A stretch of DNA of 64,000 nt from contig CP075364.1 of the NCBI GenBank assembly GCA_019454105.1, positions 437,362 to 501,361 on the forward strand, written 5' to 3'. Position 1 is the stretch's first letter, and each line of letters starts with the position of its first letter. Below, one piece after another: positions 8,839 through 16,042 of the stretch. The notes beneath the pieces are model-generated. The model was not told the DNA's origin and searched no databases. It saw only the letters and a program-made list of their open reading frames with translations. A program made the translations under genes and the position numbers. The DNA comes from Fimbriimonadaceae bacterium. Lineage in GTDB: Bacteria > Armatimonadota > Fimbriimonadia > Fimbriimonadales > Fimbriimonadaceae.

Positions 8839-8870
8839 AGGGCTGGTCTCCGGCGCCGGAGGCCAGCCCT
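8839..8870. terminator. Hairpin shared by convergent genes
   Basis: AGGGCTGG (8839-8846) pairs with CCAGCCCT (8863-8870), enclosing an inner CTCCGG-CG-CCGGAG stem. It sits exactly between the CHRD gene and the convergent pilin-like gene and can act in both directions, although T-runs are short. Confidence 0.65.
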
Positions 8871-8872
8871 TC

Positions 8873-9706
8873 TCAATCAAGCAAAGCCCGGTCTGCCCAC
8901 CAAAGGCCGTCGAGCCTGGGTTGCAGGTGCTTCACCAGGGCGTCGGAAGGGCGGAGCGAGCGCAGGCTCCCCTCGGCCGTGACGGCATGAATGATGTCAT
9001 CATGACGGGGCCTGACCCTGTCGCTGGAGAAGTCGCCATTCTCGGTATGGGCGAACGCCAGACGGGTCACAGACCTCGTGGCGGTCGAAAACTCGTCGTT
9101 GCTGTCGTCCCACCCAATCAAGAAACCGTCGTAAGGGTCGGCTTTGGGATCGTTCGAGAAAGGCAAGGGATTGAAGACCCCCTCGGCCCCGAGGTTGGAC
9201 GTCTCCGCCACGATGACGATTTGGCTCGGATTGGCGATCAGGTTCCGAGCGGCCGACGACAGGGCCCGGTACATGCCGTAGGTGCAATCGTGTTGGCCCT
9301 TGCCGGGGGTGATGGAGACCGCCCGGCTTTTCGCTTCTGGCTTGCAGGTCGGGCAAACGAAGTTCTGCCTGGCCGTCATGTAGGGCTCGATCTGGGTCGA
9401 CCAAGTGACCGGCAGGCCCGAAACAAGGGCTGGCGTGCGCGCTGCCGTGCGGTTGTAAGCGGGCGGGAAGCGGTCGTTGTTGACGATCGAGTATTGGGTC
9501 ATGGCGTTGCCGATGGCCCGCATGTTCTGGGTGCAGAAGGCCTTCTCGCCTTGGAGACGATAGTCCATGTAGAGGGGGGCCAGGATTACGGTCAGAACCC
9601 CGAGAATGAGCACGATCCACTTGATGTCCTTGCGTGAGACATAGGAACTGGCCCTGGGGCGGTGATCAGGGTCGTCTTCGAGCGTCCAGCCGAACGGGCC
9701 AATCAC
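8873..9706 (-). CDS. Membrane-anchored pilin-like protein lacking a prepilin motif
   Basis: This 277-aa protein has one N-terminal membrane helix (IVLILGVLTVILAPLYMDY, about residues 31-49) and a large outside domain. The helix is followed by GEKAFCTQNMRAIGNAMTQYSIVNNDRFP. This is laid out like the helix of Armatimonadota pseudopilins (a CLSNLKQ block, then a YxxDYDD segment). The cytoplasmic N-terminus instead reads SRKDIKW with no GFTLIE prepilin peptidase site, so it would stay a fixed membrane protein. A CPTC pair (NFVCPTCKPEAK) could bind a metal. It overlaps the LCP gene upstream by 4 bases and is probably co-translated with it. Function is unknown; a pilus-assembly or surface role is inference. 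Confidence 0.75.
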   Translation of the reverse strand: MIGPFGWTLEDDPDHRPRASSYVSRKDIKWIVLILGVLTVILAPLYMDYRLQGEKAFCTQNMRAIGNAMTQYSIVNNDRFPPAYNRTAARTPALVSGLPVTWSTQIEPYMTARQNFVCPTCKPEAKSRAVSITPGKGQHDCTYGMYRALSSAARNLIANPSQIVIVAETSNLGAEGVFNPLPFSNDPKADPYDGFLIGWDDSNDEFSTATRSVTRLAFAHTENGDFSSDRVRPRHDDIIHAVTAEGSLRSLRPSDALVKHLQPRLDGLWWADRALLD

Positions 9707-10722
9707 TCGCCGACCCTGGACGCTACAGTCAGATCCCGCTCAAGTCCGAGCTTCTTCATCTTGTCGCGCAACCCCCGGGTGTCGACGCGAAGTCCCGTGC
9801 CCGGCCCTTCGAGGACCGGCACAGGCTCTAAGACGATGTCCTCAGACCGGACGCTGCGCATGAAGAGGGCGAGGCTCGCTACCTCGGTCGCGCTGAACGT
9901 CTGGCCCAAAACCTTGAGCGACATGTCGGCGACCTCAGGGCTCACTTGCCAGCGCTCGAACGCCCGGTCCTTGATCGCCAACATCAGCTCCCGTTGCCTC
10001 TGCTGGCGGTGAAAGTCGTCTTCGCCTTTCCTGAACCGGACGAAGCCCATCGCCTGGTAACCGTCCAACACCTGGCGCCCCTTCTTCAGGTCAATGAACA
10101 GCCCGCCGGCGCGGTCGGTGTACTTCATGTCGCGCTGGATGAACATCTCGACGCCGCCCAGCATGTCGATCATCTTTTGGAAGGCGATGAAGTCGAGCAC
10201 GACAACCCGGTCGATCTTGAGCCCAAGCACTTGTTCGCTGGCATCGCGGGCCAATTCTTTGGCCTTGGCGGCACCGCCAGAGTTGAACCCGATGGCGTGA
10301 TAGGCGTTGATCTTGTGGGTGCGATAGCCAGGGAGCTGCACGAGAAGGTCACGAGGGATCGAGAGCCCGGTCACCTTGTCCTCCTCGAAATCAAGGCGGG
10401 CGACGAGCATCATATCGCTTCGAGAGGCGTGTCTCAGGATGCCTCCGGCCTGGCGCTCGCTCGCTGGGCCTCCATAGTAGCGGTCTTCGTCGCAGCCCAG
10501 AACCAGGACGGTGATCGCCGACCGTGGTTGGCCGCTCGTCAGCGCGAACACCTGTTGAGGTTCGATGCGGTTGGCTTGGATCCTGAGGGCCTCCGCCATG
10601 ATCTCGCTGCGACCGATGAACCCGAGCACCGAGCCAGCCCCAAGGGCCACGCCCCAAATGAGGGCGAGGCCGGTCAGCCGCATAATGGCCCGAAAGTCGG
10701 CTGATCCGCGAGAACGAGGCAT
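9703..10722 (-). CDS. LytR-CpsA-Psr (LCP) family protein
   Basis: LCP proteins transfer lipid-linked glycopolymers to cell-wall or surface acceptors. This one is 339 aa with an N-terminal membrane helix (LTGLALIWGVALGAGSVLGF, residues 16-35) and an extracytoplasmic LCP domain. Visible family elements are ITVLVLGCDED, the RSDMMLVARLD acidic-site strand, SIPRDLLVQLPGYRTHKINA with conserved Arg residues, and GYQAMGFVRFRKGEDDFHRQ with RQQRQRELM. The start has a TACTAT box only 5 bases upstream, so the message is probably leaderless. It is the first gene of a pair with the pilin-like protein and is divergent from the prepilin gene. The acceptor polymer is unknown. Confidence 0.9.
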   Translation of the reverse strand: MPRSRGSADFRAIMRLTGLALIWGVALGAGSVLGFIGRSEIMAEALRIQANRIEPQQVFALTSGQPRSAITVLVLGCDEDRYYGGPASERQAGGILRHASRSDMMLVARLDFEEDKVTGLSIPRDLLVQLPGYRTHKINAYHAIGFNSGGAAKAKELARDASEQVLGLKIDRVVVLDFIAFQKMIDMLGGVEMFIQRDMKYTDRAGGLFIDLKKGRQVLDGYQAMGFVRFRKGEDDFHRQQRQRELMLAIKDRAFERWQVSPEVADMSLKVLGQTFSATEVASLALFMRSVRSEDIVLEPVPVLEGPGTGLRVDTRGLRDKMKKLGLERDLTVASRVGE

Positions 10723-10727
10723 GGGCG

Positions 10728-10733
10728 ATAGTA
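10728..10733 (-). promoter_or_regulatory. Putative -10 box for leaderless LCP gene
   Basis: TACTAT on the minus strand lies 5 bases before the ATG at 10722. Confidence 0.45.
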
Positions 10734-10838
10734 AAGCTACCAGACCTCGGGCAGATGGCCGGGTCTGGTGGATCCTTTGTGAAGAAACGTCCGACAGCGA
10801 CCAAAGGGTTCCAGAAACTTGCCGTGTCGGCCAAGAGT

Positions 10839-11519
10839 ATGAATGTTATCGGGATGCGTCGCGCCTTCACCTTGATTGAGCTTCTTGTCGTGATCGCGAT
10901 CATCGCCATCCTCGCCGCGCTCATCTTTCCCGTCTTCGCCCGGGCCAAGGCGTCGGCCAAGAAGACTGGCTGTCTTTCAAACCTGAAACAGCAGGGGGGC
11001 GCCATCTCCCTCTACATGGCCGACTATGACGACTTCTTCCCCCATGCGGTGGATCCGATCGACAAGACGCGGCCCGAGATCTGGGACGAGATACCCGAGT
11101 TCCGAGACCGGATCCCGTTCATGCCCTTGCTCCACGAGGTGCTGCTGGCGTACACCAAGAGCCAAGAAGTAAACCAGTGCCCCGGCGACACTGGGACAGT
11201 GGCCAAAGACGACCAGCCGTTCATTCCGTTCGCTTCCTCGCCGTCGATGTACGCCACCTACGGCACCAGCTACTTCTTTCGAACTGAGATCGCCTTCAAA
11301 TCGTTGACCAGCACGAGTTTCCGACTTCCTGCCGACGTCAACGTCCTCTTCGACGGTGCGGGCCACTGGCATGGGGACGCGCCTGGAATGGAGCTTGGCG
11401 ATCGGGACTATGGCTCGAAGATTCAGAAGTATCGCTACAACGTCCTTTTTGGGGACATGCACGCGAAGTCACTGACCTATGACCGCCTCGCCGAGGCTTG
11501 GGCGACGCGGCTTGACTGA
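10839..11519 (+). CDS. Type IV prepilin / pseudopilin (H-X9-DG type)
   Basis: This is a type II secretion or type IV pilus subunit of 226 aa. The prepilin site is MRRAFTLIELLVVIAIIAIL, cleaved and N-methylated at the Phe by a prepilin peptidase. It is followed by the Armatimonadota-type block FPVFARAKASAKKTGCLSNL. The C-terminal part (YNVLFGDMHAKSLTYDRL) matches the H-X9-DG-like end found in such pseudopilins of Planctomycetes and Armatimonadota. ATG 10839 is used because AAGAG precedes it; ATG 10854 (MRRAFTL) is an alternative. The gene overlaps the deaminase gene downstream by 41 bases. It probably forms a surface filament or a piston for protein export. Confidence 0.88.
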   Translation: MNVIGMRRAFTLIELLVVIAIIAILAALIFPVFARAKASAKKTGCLSNLKQQGGAISLYMADYDDFFPHAVDPIDKTRPEIWDEIPEFRDRIPFMPLLHEVLLAYTKSQEVNQCPGDTGTVAKDDQPFIPFASSPSMYATYGTSYFFRTEIAFKSLTSTSFRLPADVNVLFDGAGHWHGDAPGMELGDRDYGSKIQKYRYNVLFGDMHAKSLTYDRLAEAWATRLD

Positions 11520-12669
11520 CTCGGTCGTCCTCAGACCCCAGGCGGTCTTGGTCGACCGAAGCCTTGAGTGCGGGCTCTCTGTTGAGGTCTATGACGGAGA
11601 AATTGTTCATATCGGGGAGACCTCTGATCGGCCGGACTGCGGCATCCTGAGTCCGGCCTTTGTCAATGCCCACTCCCATCTTGAATACAGGGGCATGGCC
11701 GAATCTTTGCCAGGCGGCGACTACACCCGGTTCATCCGCGAGATCACCCAACTCAAGCGGGGCCAGTCGCCCGAGTCCGTCCAGGAAGACTGCCGAAGAG
11801 CGGCCCATGAAAACCGAGCCGCCGGTGTGGGGTACCTGGCCGAGCATTCCGACCGGCCGTATTCGGGCCAGGCGATGGCCGAGGCTGGATTGGAAGGCGT
11901 GCTCTTCCAAGAGGTGCTGACGGTGGCGGAGGGGGGCGGGGTCGAGCAGAAGCTCTTGGAATGTGAGCGAAGGTTGGACTCGCAACGGGAAGTCTTCAAA
12001 GGTGCGACCGGATGGGCGCTGCACGCCCCTTACACCGTAGATGCTGAAGTCTTTCGCAGATTTGCCCGACGAGGCGACCCGATCAGTGTCCATGTGGCCG
12101 AAAGCCTTGCGGAAAGAGATCTCTTCGAGCACGGAACTGGTCCGATCGCGGATTTCCTGGTCTCCGTCGGGGCTCCTCTGCCCCGACACTCCCAAGGCCC
12201 AGTCGCCTGGCTCTCGGAGTTGGGAGTCTTGGGGAAAGGAGTCCAATGTGTGCATGTTTGCGCAGTTAACAATGCTGATATCGAAATGATCTCCGCAGCT
12301 CATGCGAGCGTGGCCCATTGCCCGAGTTCCAACGTGTTCTTGGCTTGCCCGGTCGCCCCGGTCAAAAGACTTTTGGACGCTGGGGTCACGGTGGGTCTCG
12401 GCCTTGACTCAGCCGCCAGCGGCGGAGCCATAGATATGTTTAAGGAAATGCGTGCATGCTTACAACAATCGGATGAACGGAAGGAACCCATCACCAGTGC
12501 GCAGGTCTGGTTCATGGCCACGACGGGTGGGGCGGAGAGCCTGGGCTTGGGCGATTGGAGAATTGAAGTCGGTTCCAAGGTTCCGATGATCCTGATCGAG
12601 CACCCCGGAGCGAGCTCGCTCGACGACCTCATTGCCAGGGGCGTTCCGCAGGACGTGAAATGGCTCTAG
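11479..12669 (+). CDS. Amidohydrolase-family deaminase (MqnX/SsnA-like)
   Basis: This metal-dependent hydrolase (396 aa, cytoplasmic) is of the group that deaminates purine-type substrates. Metal and catalytic motifs are NAHSHLEYRG (about 62-71), HAPYTVDAEVF, HVAESLAERDLFEHG, AHCPSSNVFL and the final metal Asp in GLGLDSAASGG. The NAHSHLE start and the HVAE, CPSSN and GLDS order resemble aminodeoxyfutalosine deaminase MqnX of the futalosine menaquinone route and related SsnA proteins. The exact substrate cannot be fixed from the sequence. ATG 11479 overlaps the prepilin gene by 41 bases; a TTG at 11512 touching the prepilin stop is an alternative start. The next gene overlaps its end by 10 bases. 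Confidence 0.82.
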   Translation: MTASPRLGRRGLTDSVVLRPQAVLVDRSLECGLSVEVYDGEIVHIGETSDRPDCGILSPAFVNAHSHLEYRGMAESLPGGDYTRFIREITQLKRGQSPESVQEDCRRAAHENRAAGVGYLAEHSDRPYSGQAMAEAGLEGVLFQEVLTVAEGGGVEQKLLECERRLDSQREVFKGATGWALHAPYTVDAEVFRRFARRGDPISVHVAESLAERDLFEHGTGPIADFLVSVGAPLPRHSQGPVAWLSELGVLGKGVQCVHVCAVNNADIEMISAAHASVAHCPSSNVFLACPVAPVKRLLDAGVTVGLGLDSAASGGAIDMFKEMRACLQQSDERKEPITSAQVWFMATTGGAESLGLGDWRIEVGSKVPMILIEHPGASSLDDLIARGVPQDVKWL

Positions 12670-12953
12670 AAGAGGTGTGGAACGTTGTCCGGAGCATCCC
12701 GCTCGGACGCGTTGCGAGCTACGGCGCGATCGGTCGGGCCCTTAGGCCGCCGTTATCGGGCCGCATCGTGGGACGGTTCATGGCCCGGTGTCCGGGGGAT
12801 GTGCCTTGGTGGCGGGTCGTGGCTCAGACGGGCGAGCTCCCGGTCGGCAAGCGGGACCCCAGGCTGGAGATGGAACAGCGCGAGATTCTGGCCGGAGAGG
12901 GCGTTCCGATGACCCAGGGCGTCGTGGCTCCTGAAGCGTTTTGGGAGCCTTAA
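12660..12953 (+). CDS. Alkyltransferase-like protein (ATL)
   Basis: This small DNA-binding protein (97 aa) is related to the DNA-binding domain of O6-methylguanine methyltransferase. The helix-turn-helix part reads IPLGRVASYGAIGRALRPP, then the Arg-finger helix IVGRFMARCPGDVP. The active-site PCHR motif of true methyltransferases is replaced by PWWR (residues 49-52), so it cannot accept alkyl groups. Known ATLs with Trp at the Cys position bind alkylated guanine and hand it to nucleotide excision repair. Here even the usual His is Trp. It overlaps the deaminase gene by 10 bases and is convergent with tgt (4-base overlap). Confidence 0.88.
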   Translation: MALEEVWNVVRSIPLGRVASYGAIGRALRPPLSGRIVGRFMARCPGDVPWWRVVAQTGELPVGKRDPRLEMEQREILAGEGVPMTQGVVAPEAFWEP

Positions 12954-14050
12954 GCCTCGCGATACCGGTCGAGCAGCGAGCCCCAAGTCCCCTGCCGCAC
13001 GGCCTCGCGGATCTCCGCCATCAGCCGCGAGTAAAAGGCCAGGTTGTGCAGAGTCGCCAAACGCAGCGCCAAGAACTCGCCCGCTTTGAAGAGGTGCCGG
13101 ACATAGGCGGCCGAATACCGTTCGTTGCACGGGAACACCGAGTCCGGATCGTAGGGTCCGTCGTGCCCCGCCCACTGGGCCGCCTGAGCGTTTACGCGTC
13201 CACCCAAAGTGTAGAGCGTGTGGTGCCGCGCCATTCGAGTCGGAAGCACGCAATCGAACATGTCGACCCCGCAAGCGACCGCGTGCAAGATGTCTTGAGG
13301 GTGTCCCACCCCCATGAGATAGCGTGGCTTGGACTCGGGCAGCAGCGGTGCCGTGAACTCAACGGCCGGACGTTGCATCTCGGTGGGCTCACCCACGCTC
13401 ACGCCTCCGATGGCGACGCCGTCGAAATCGAGAGCGGAGATGAACTCCGCAGACTCGCGACGCAGGTCCTCATGGACGCCACCCTGCACGATCCCGAACA
13501 CTGACTGGCCCTCTCGCCGAGCGGCGAGGTTCCTTGGAGCCCACAGGTGGGTCCGCCGCATGGCTTCGGCCGCCTCGTCCCGGGTGCACGGATAGGGCGG
13601 GCACTCGTCCAACATCATCGAGACGTCGACTCCGAACTGTCCCTGGATGCCGACCGCCCGCTCGGGAGTGAGCTCGAACAGCGAGCCGTCAATGTGCGAC
13701 TGGAACCGGACACCATTGTCATCGATGTGCCTTCGGTGACTGAGCGACATCACCTGGTATCCGCCGGAATCGGTCAAGATCGCCCCCTTCCAAGACATGA
13801 ACCGATGGAGGCCGCCGTGTCGTTCGATCAGCTCGGCACCAGGGCGCAGGGCCAAGTGGTAGGTGTTCGCCAAGACAAGCCCGTAGCCCAGAGCTTCCAG
13901 ATCCTCGCTCCCCAGGGTCTTGACCGTGCCTTGCGTGCCGACGGGCATGAAGCAAGGAGTCTCGACCTCGCCATGGGCTGTGCGCAAGACCCCCCGCCTG
14001 GCCCGGGTGACAGGACACCGGTCGGTGACTTCGAATGCGATGCGGCTCAA
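12950..14050 (-). CDS. tgt: Queuine tRNA-guanine transglycosylase (atypical zinc site)
   Basis: Tgt swaps guanine 34 for preQ1 in tRNAs with GUN anticodons, the first tRNA-bound step of queuosine synthesis. The protein has 366 aa, as expected. Family motifs are TPCFMPVGTQGTVK, LANTYHLALRPG, the active Asp in TDSGGYQVMSL, FGIVQGGVHEDLR, GGVSVGEPTEM, and HAVACGVDMFDCVLPTRMAR with the nucleophile Asp. The zinc site is odd. The usual CxCxxC is PDSVFPC here, leaving only Cys308 plus His335, so two of three cysteines are missing. Its start overlaps the pagL-like gene upstream by 4 bases. No other queuosine genes lie nearby. Confidence 0.92.
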   Translation of the reverse strand: MSRIAFEVTDRCPVTRARRGVLRTAHGEVETPCFMPVGTQGTVKTLGSEDLEALGYGLVLANTYHLALRPGAELIERHGGLHRFMSWKGAILTDSGGYQVMSLSHRRHIDDNGVRFQSHIDGSLFELTPERAVGIQGQFGVDVSMMLDECPPYPCTRDEAAEAMRRTHLWAPRNLAARREGQSVFGIVQGGVHEDLRRESAEFISALDFDGVAIGGVSVGEPTEMQRPAVEFTAPLLPESKPRYLMGVGHPQDILHAVACGVDMFDCVLPTRMARHHTLYTLGGRVNAQAAQWAGHDGPYDPDSVFPCNERYSAAYVRHLFKAGEFLALRLATLHNLAFYSRLMAEIREAVRQGTWGSLLDRYREA

Positions 14051-14595
14051 AAGCGATATCCGACCAAGACTTGGATCGCGTTGCTCCCTTGGTTCTCGCC
14101 AGCGAGCCCACCGTTCGAAATGTGGAAGAAGCGGGCCTGAAGGTCGAAATGGCCAAACTCGGCCCCCACGCCCACGAAGGGAGTCGAGCCCAAACGCGAG
14201 TCAAGGTCTTTGGTCTTCACTGAGTTATAGACCAGCCCCCAGCCAAGATCCAGATAAGGGCGCCAGCCGTCGCCCCCTCCCCATCTGTATCGACCGAAGG
14301 CAAGCACCCCATAGCTGTGCATCCGTCGGCCAGGTGTGCCCCAGACCGTTCCCCCTTTGGTGAACATGTAGTAGGCCTCCAAACCGAGGTCGGCCCGCCA
14401 GCCTCGAAAGGTCAATCGCTTCTCGGGCCGCAGGGCCGAAACGGCGTAATAGCCGCCGCGCCGCGTCTCTTCCGATCCGATCCATGGCTGGCCGAACGAG
14501 GGCCCCGCCTTCAGCGTGAATCTCCAGGGATCCTTAGTTTGTCCCATCGCCGTGCCGGCCACCAGCAGCCAAACCCAAGTCCATCGTGCGCGCAT
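14047..14595 (-). CDS. Lipid A deacylase-like outer-membrane protein (PagL family)
   Basis: This 182-aa protein has a signal peptide (WVWLLVAGTAMGQ, residues 7-19) followed by an eight-strand-size beta-barrel rich in alternating hydrophobic residues, ending in the outer-membrane signature VLVGYRF. The C-terminal RFFHISNGGLAGENQGSN (His158, Ser160, Asn161) matches the HxSN catalytic motif of PagL and acyloxyacyl hydrolases, which remove an acyl chain from lipid A. The Glu of the PagL triad is not evident at the usual place. If active it implies a lipopolysaccharide outer membrane. A TAAAGT box 9 bases upstream suggests leaderless transcription. It is divergent from der and overlaps tgt by 4 bases. 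Confidence 0.78.
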   Translation of the reverse strand: MRARWTWVWLLVAGTAMGQTKDPWRFTLKAGPSFGQPWIGSEETRRGGYYAVSALRPEKRLTFRGWRADLGLEAYYMFTKGGTVWGTPGRRMHSYGVLAFGRYRWGGGDGWRPYLDLGWGLVYNSVKTKDLDSRLGSTPFVGVGAEFGHFDLQARFFHISNGGLAGENQGSNAIQVLVGYRF

Positions 14596-14604
14596 CTCTC
14601 GGGG

Positions 14605-14610
14605 ACTTTA
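14605..14610 (-). promoter_or_regulatory. Putative -10 box for leaderless pagL-like gene
   Basis: TAAAGT on the minus strand ends 9 bases before the ATG at 14595. It lies back to back with the der -10 box at 14635. Confidence 0.4.
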
Positions 14611-14634
14611 CTCAGCCCCCGGCCGAGCCACGGG

Positions 14635-14640
14635 TACGAT
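14635..14640 (+). promoter_or_regulatory. Putative -10 box for leaderless der
   Basis: TACGAT ends 8 bases before the ATG at 14649, and no Shine-Dalgarno sequence fits between. Confidence 0.45.
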
Positions 14641-14648
14641 GCTCCGCC

Positions 14649-16001
14649 ATGGCGGCCCGGCTTCCAACCTTGGTCATTGTGGGGCGCCCCAATGTTGGGA
14701 AGAGCACCCTGTTCAACCGTATCGCGGGCAAGCGCATCGCCGTCGTGGAGGACACGCCTGGTGTCACCCGAGACCGTCTCTATGCCGAGTTTGAGCACCG
14801 AGGTCGACGCATGCGCCTCGTTGACACGGGTGGGATCCTCTTCGGCGAGGACGATCCGCTGGTCGAGCAGATTCGGGTGCAGGCCGAAGTCGCGATGGCG
14901 GAGGCCGACGTCGTCCTCTTCGTGGTCGATGCGGCCGAAGGTCTGAACCCAGCCGACCACGACCTGGCCGAACGGCTGCGCGGCATCAGGCAACCGGTCT
15001 ACGTCGTCCCGACCAAGTCGGACAATCCCGACCGCGACATCCAGTCGGCCGAGTTCTACGCCTTGGGGTTTGACCAGGTCACTCCCGTGAGCGGGGTGCA
15101 CGGACGGGGGCTGGACGATTTGTTGGACACGATCGCCGAGGGGTTCCCCAAGACGGCGGCTGAGGAGGAGCGAGGCGACGAACTCCGGCTCGCCATCGTC
15201 GGGCGTCCGAACGTCGGCAAGTCTTCCATGCTGAACGCATTCACTGGCGAGCAGCGGGCGATCGTCAGCAACATCCCCGGCACGACCCGCGACGCGGTCG
15301 ACACGCTGGTCCAATGGAAGGGCCAACCCGTTCGACTCGTGGACACGGCCGGGCTCAGGAGACGGGGCAAGATCCAAGGGAGCGTCGAATACTACATGGC
15401 TCTTCGCGCGACCCAGGCGATGGAGCGTGCCGACTGCGCCCTGCTTGTGGTCGACGGGCAGGAGGGCCTGACTGACGGCGACAAACGGGTCGCGAAGGCC
15501 AGTCACGACCTCGGCAAGCCTCTCGTGATCGCGGTCAATAAGTGGGACCTCAGGGAGCCGCCTGACGGCGAGCTTGGTCGTCGGACGGCCCTCAAGAAGG
15601 ACTTCGAGCGCATCATCCGGAACGAGGCGCCAGAGGTGGCCTATGCCCCGATCCGGTTCACGAGCGCCCAAGAGGAAACCGGGATGGACGGGGTGATGAA
15701 GGCGGTCTACGCGGCTGTCGACAATTGGAGCTTCCGGATCGGTACCGGCGTGCTCAACCGGCTCGTCCAAGACGCGGTCTTCTCCAAGCCTCTCACCCGT
15801 AAGGGCAAGCCGCTCAAGGTTTACTACTGCACCCAACCGCAGGCTCGGCCCCCGATGTTCGTGCTCTTTTGCAACGACGCGGAACTGGTGCATTTCAGCT
15901 ATCTCCGGTACATCGAGAACCAGATCCGTGCCAAGTTCACGCTCGAGGGTACGCCGATCCGGGTCGTGGCCCGTTCGAGCAAGGGCAAGTACGACGACTA
16001 G
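14649..16001 (+). CDS. der: Ribosome-assembly GTPase Der (EngA)
   Basis: Der is an essential double-GTPase needed for maturation of the large ribosomal subunit. The 450-aa protein contains two complete G domains and a C-terminal KH-like domain. G domain 1 has GRPNVGKSTLFNRI, the DTPGVTRD switch, DTGGIL and TKSD. G domain 2 has GRPNVGKSSMLNAF, NIPGTTRDAVD, DTAGLRRRGKI and NKWD. The KH-like end carries RKGKPLKVYYCTQPQ and the final TPIRVVARSSKGKYDD. ATG 14649 is chosen over an earlier in-frame ATG because it begins just before the first P-loop strand and follows a TACGAT box. It is divergent from the pagL-like gene. Confidence 0.96.
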   Translation: MAARLPTLVIVGRPNVGKSTLFNRIAGKRIAVVEDTPGVTRDRLYAEFEHRGRRMRLVDTGGILFGEDDPLVEQIRVQAEVAMAEADVVLFVVDAAEGLNPADHDLAERLRGIRQPVYVVPTKSDNPDRDIQSAEFYALGFDQVTPVSGVHGRGLDDLLDTIAEGFPKTAAEEERGDELRLAIVGRPNVGKSSMLNAFTGEQRAIVSNIPGTTRDAVDTLVQWKGQPVRLVDTAGLRRRGKIQGSVEYYMALRATQAMERADCALLVVDGQEGLTDGDKRVAKASHDLGKPLVIAVNKWDLREPPDGELGRRTALKKDFERIIRNEAPEVAYAPIRFTSAQEETGMDGVMKAVYAAVDNWSFRIGTGVLNRLVQDAVFSKPLTRKGKPLKVYYCTQPQARPPMFVLFCNDAELVHFSYLRYIENQIRAKFTLEGTPIRVVARSSKGKYDD

Positions 16002-16030
16002 CGGGCCGGGGGCGGGGCCGACCGAGGATG

Positions 16031-16036
16031 TACGAT
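16031..16036 (+). promoter_or_regulatory. Putative -10 box for leaderless esterase gene
   Basis: TACGAT ends 6 bases before ATG 16043. It overlaps the alternative start at 16028, which argues for 16043 as the true start. Confidence 0.4.
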
Positions 16037-16042
16037 ATCGGC

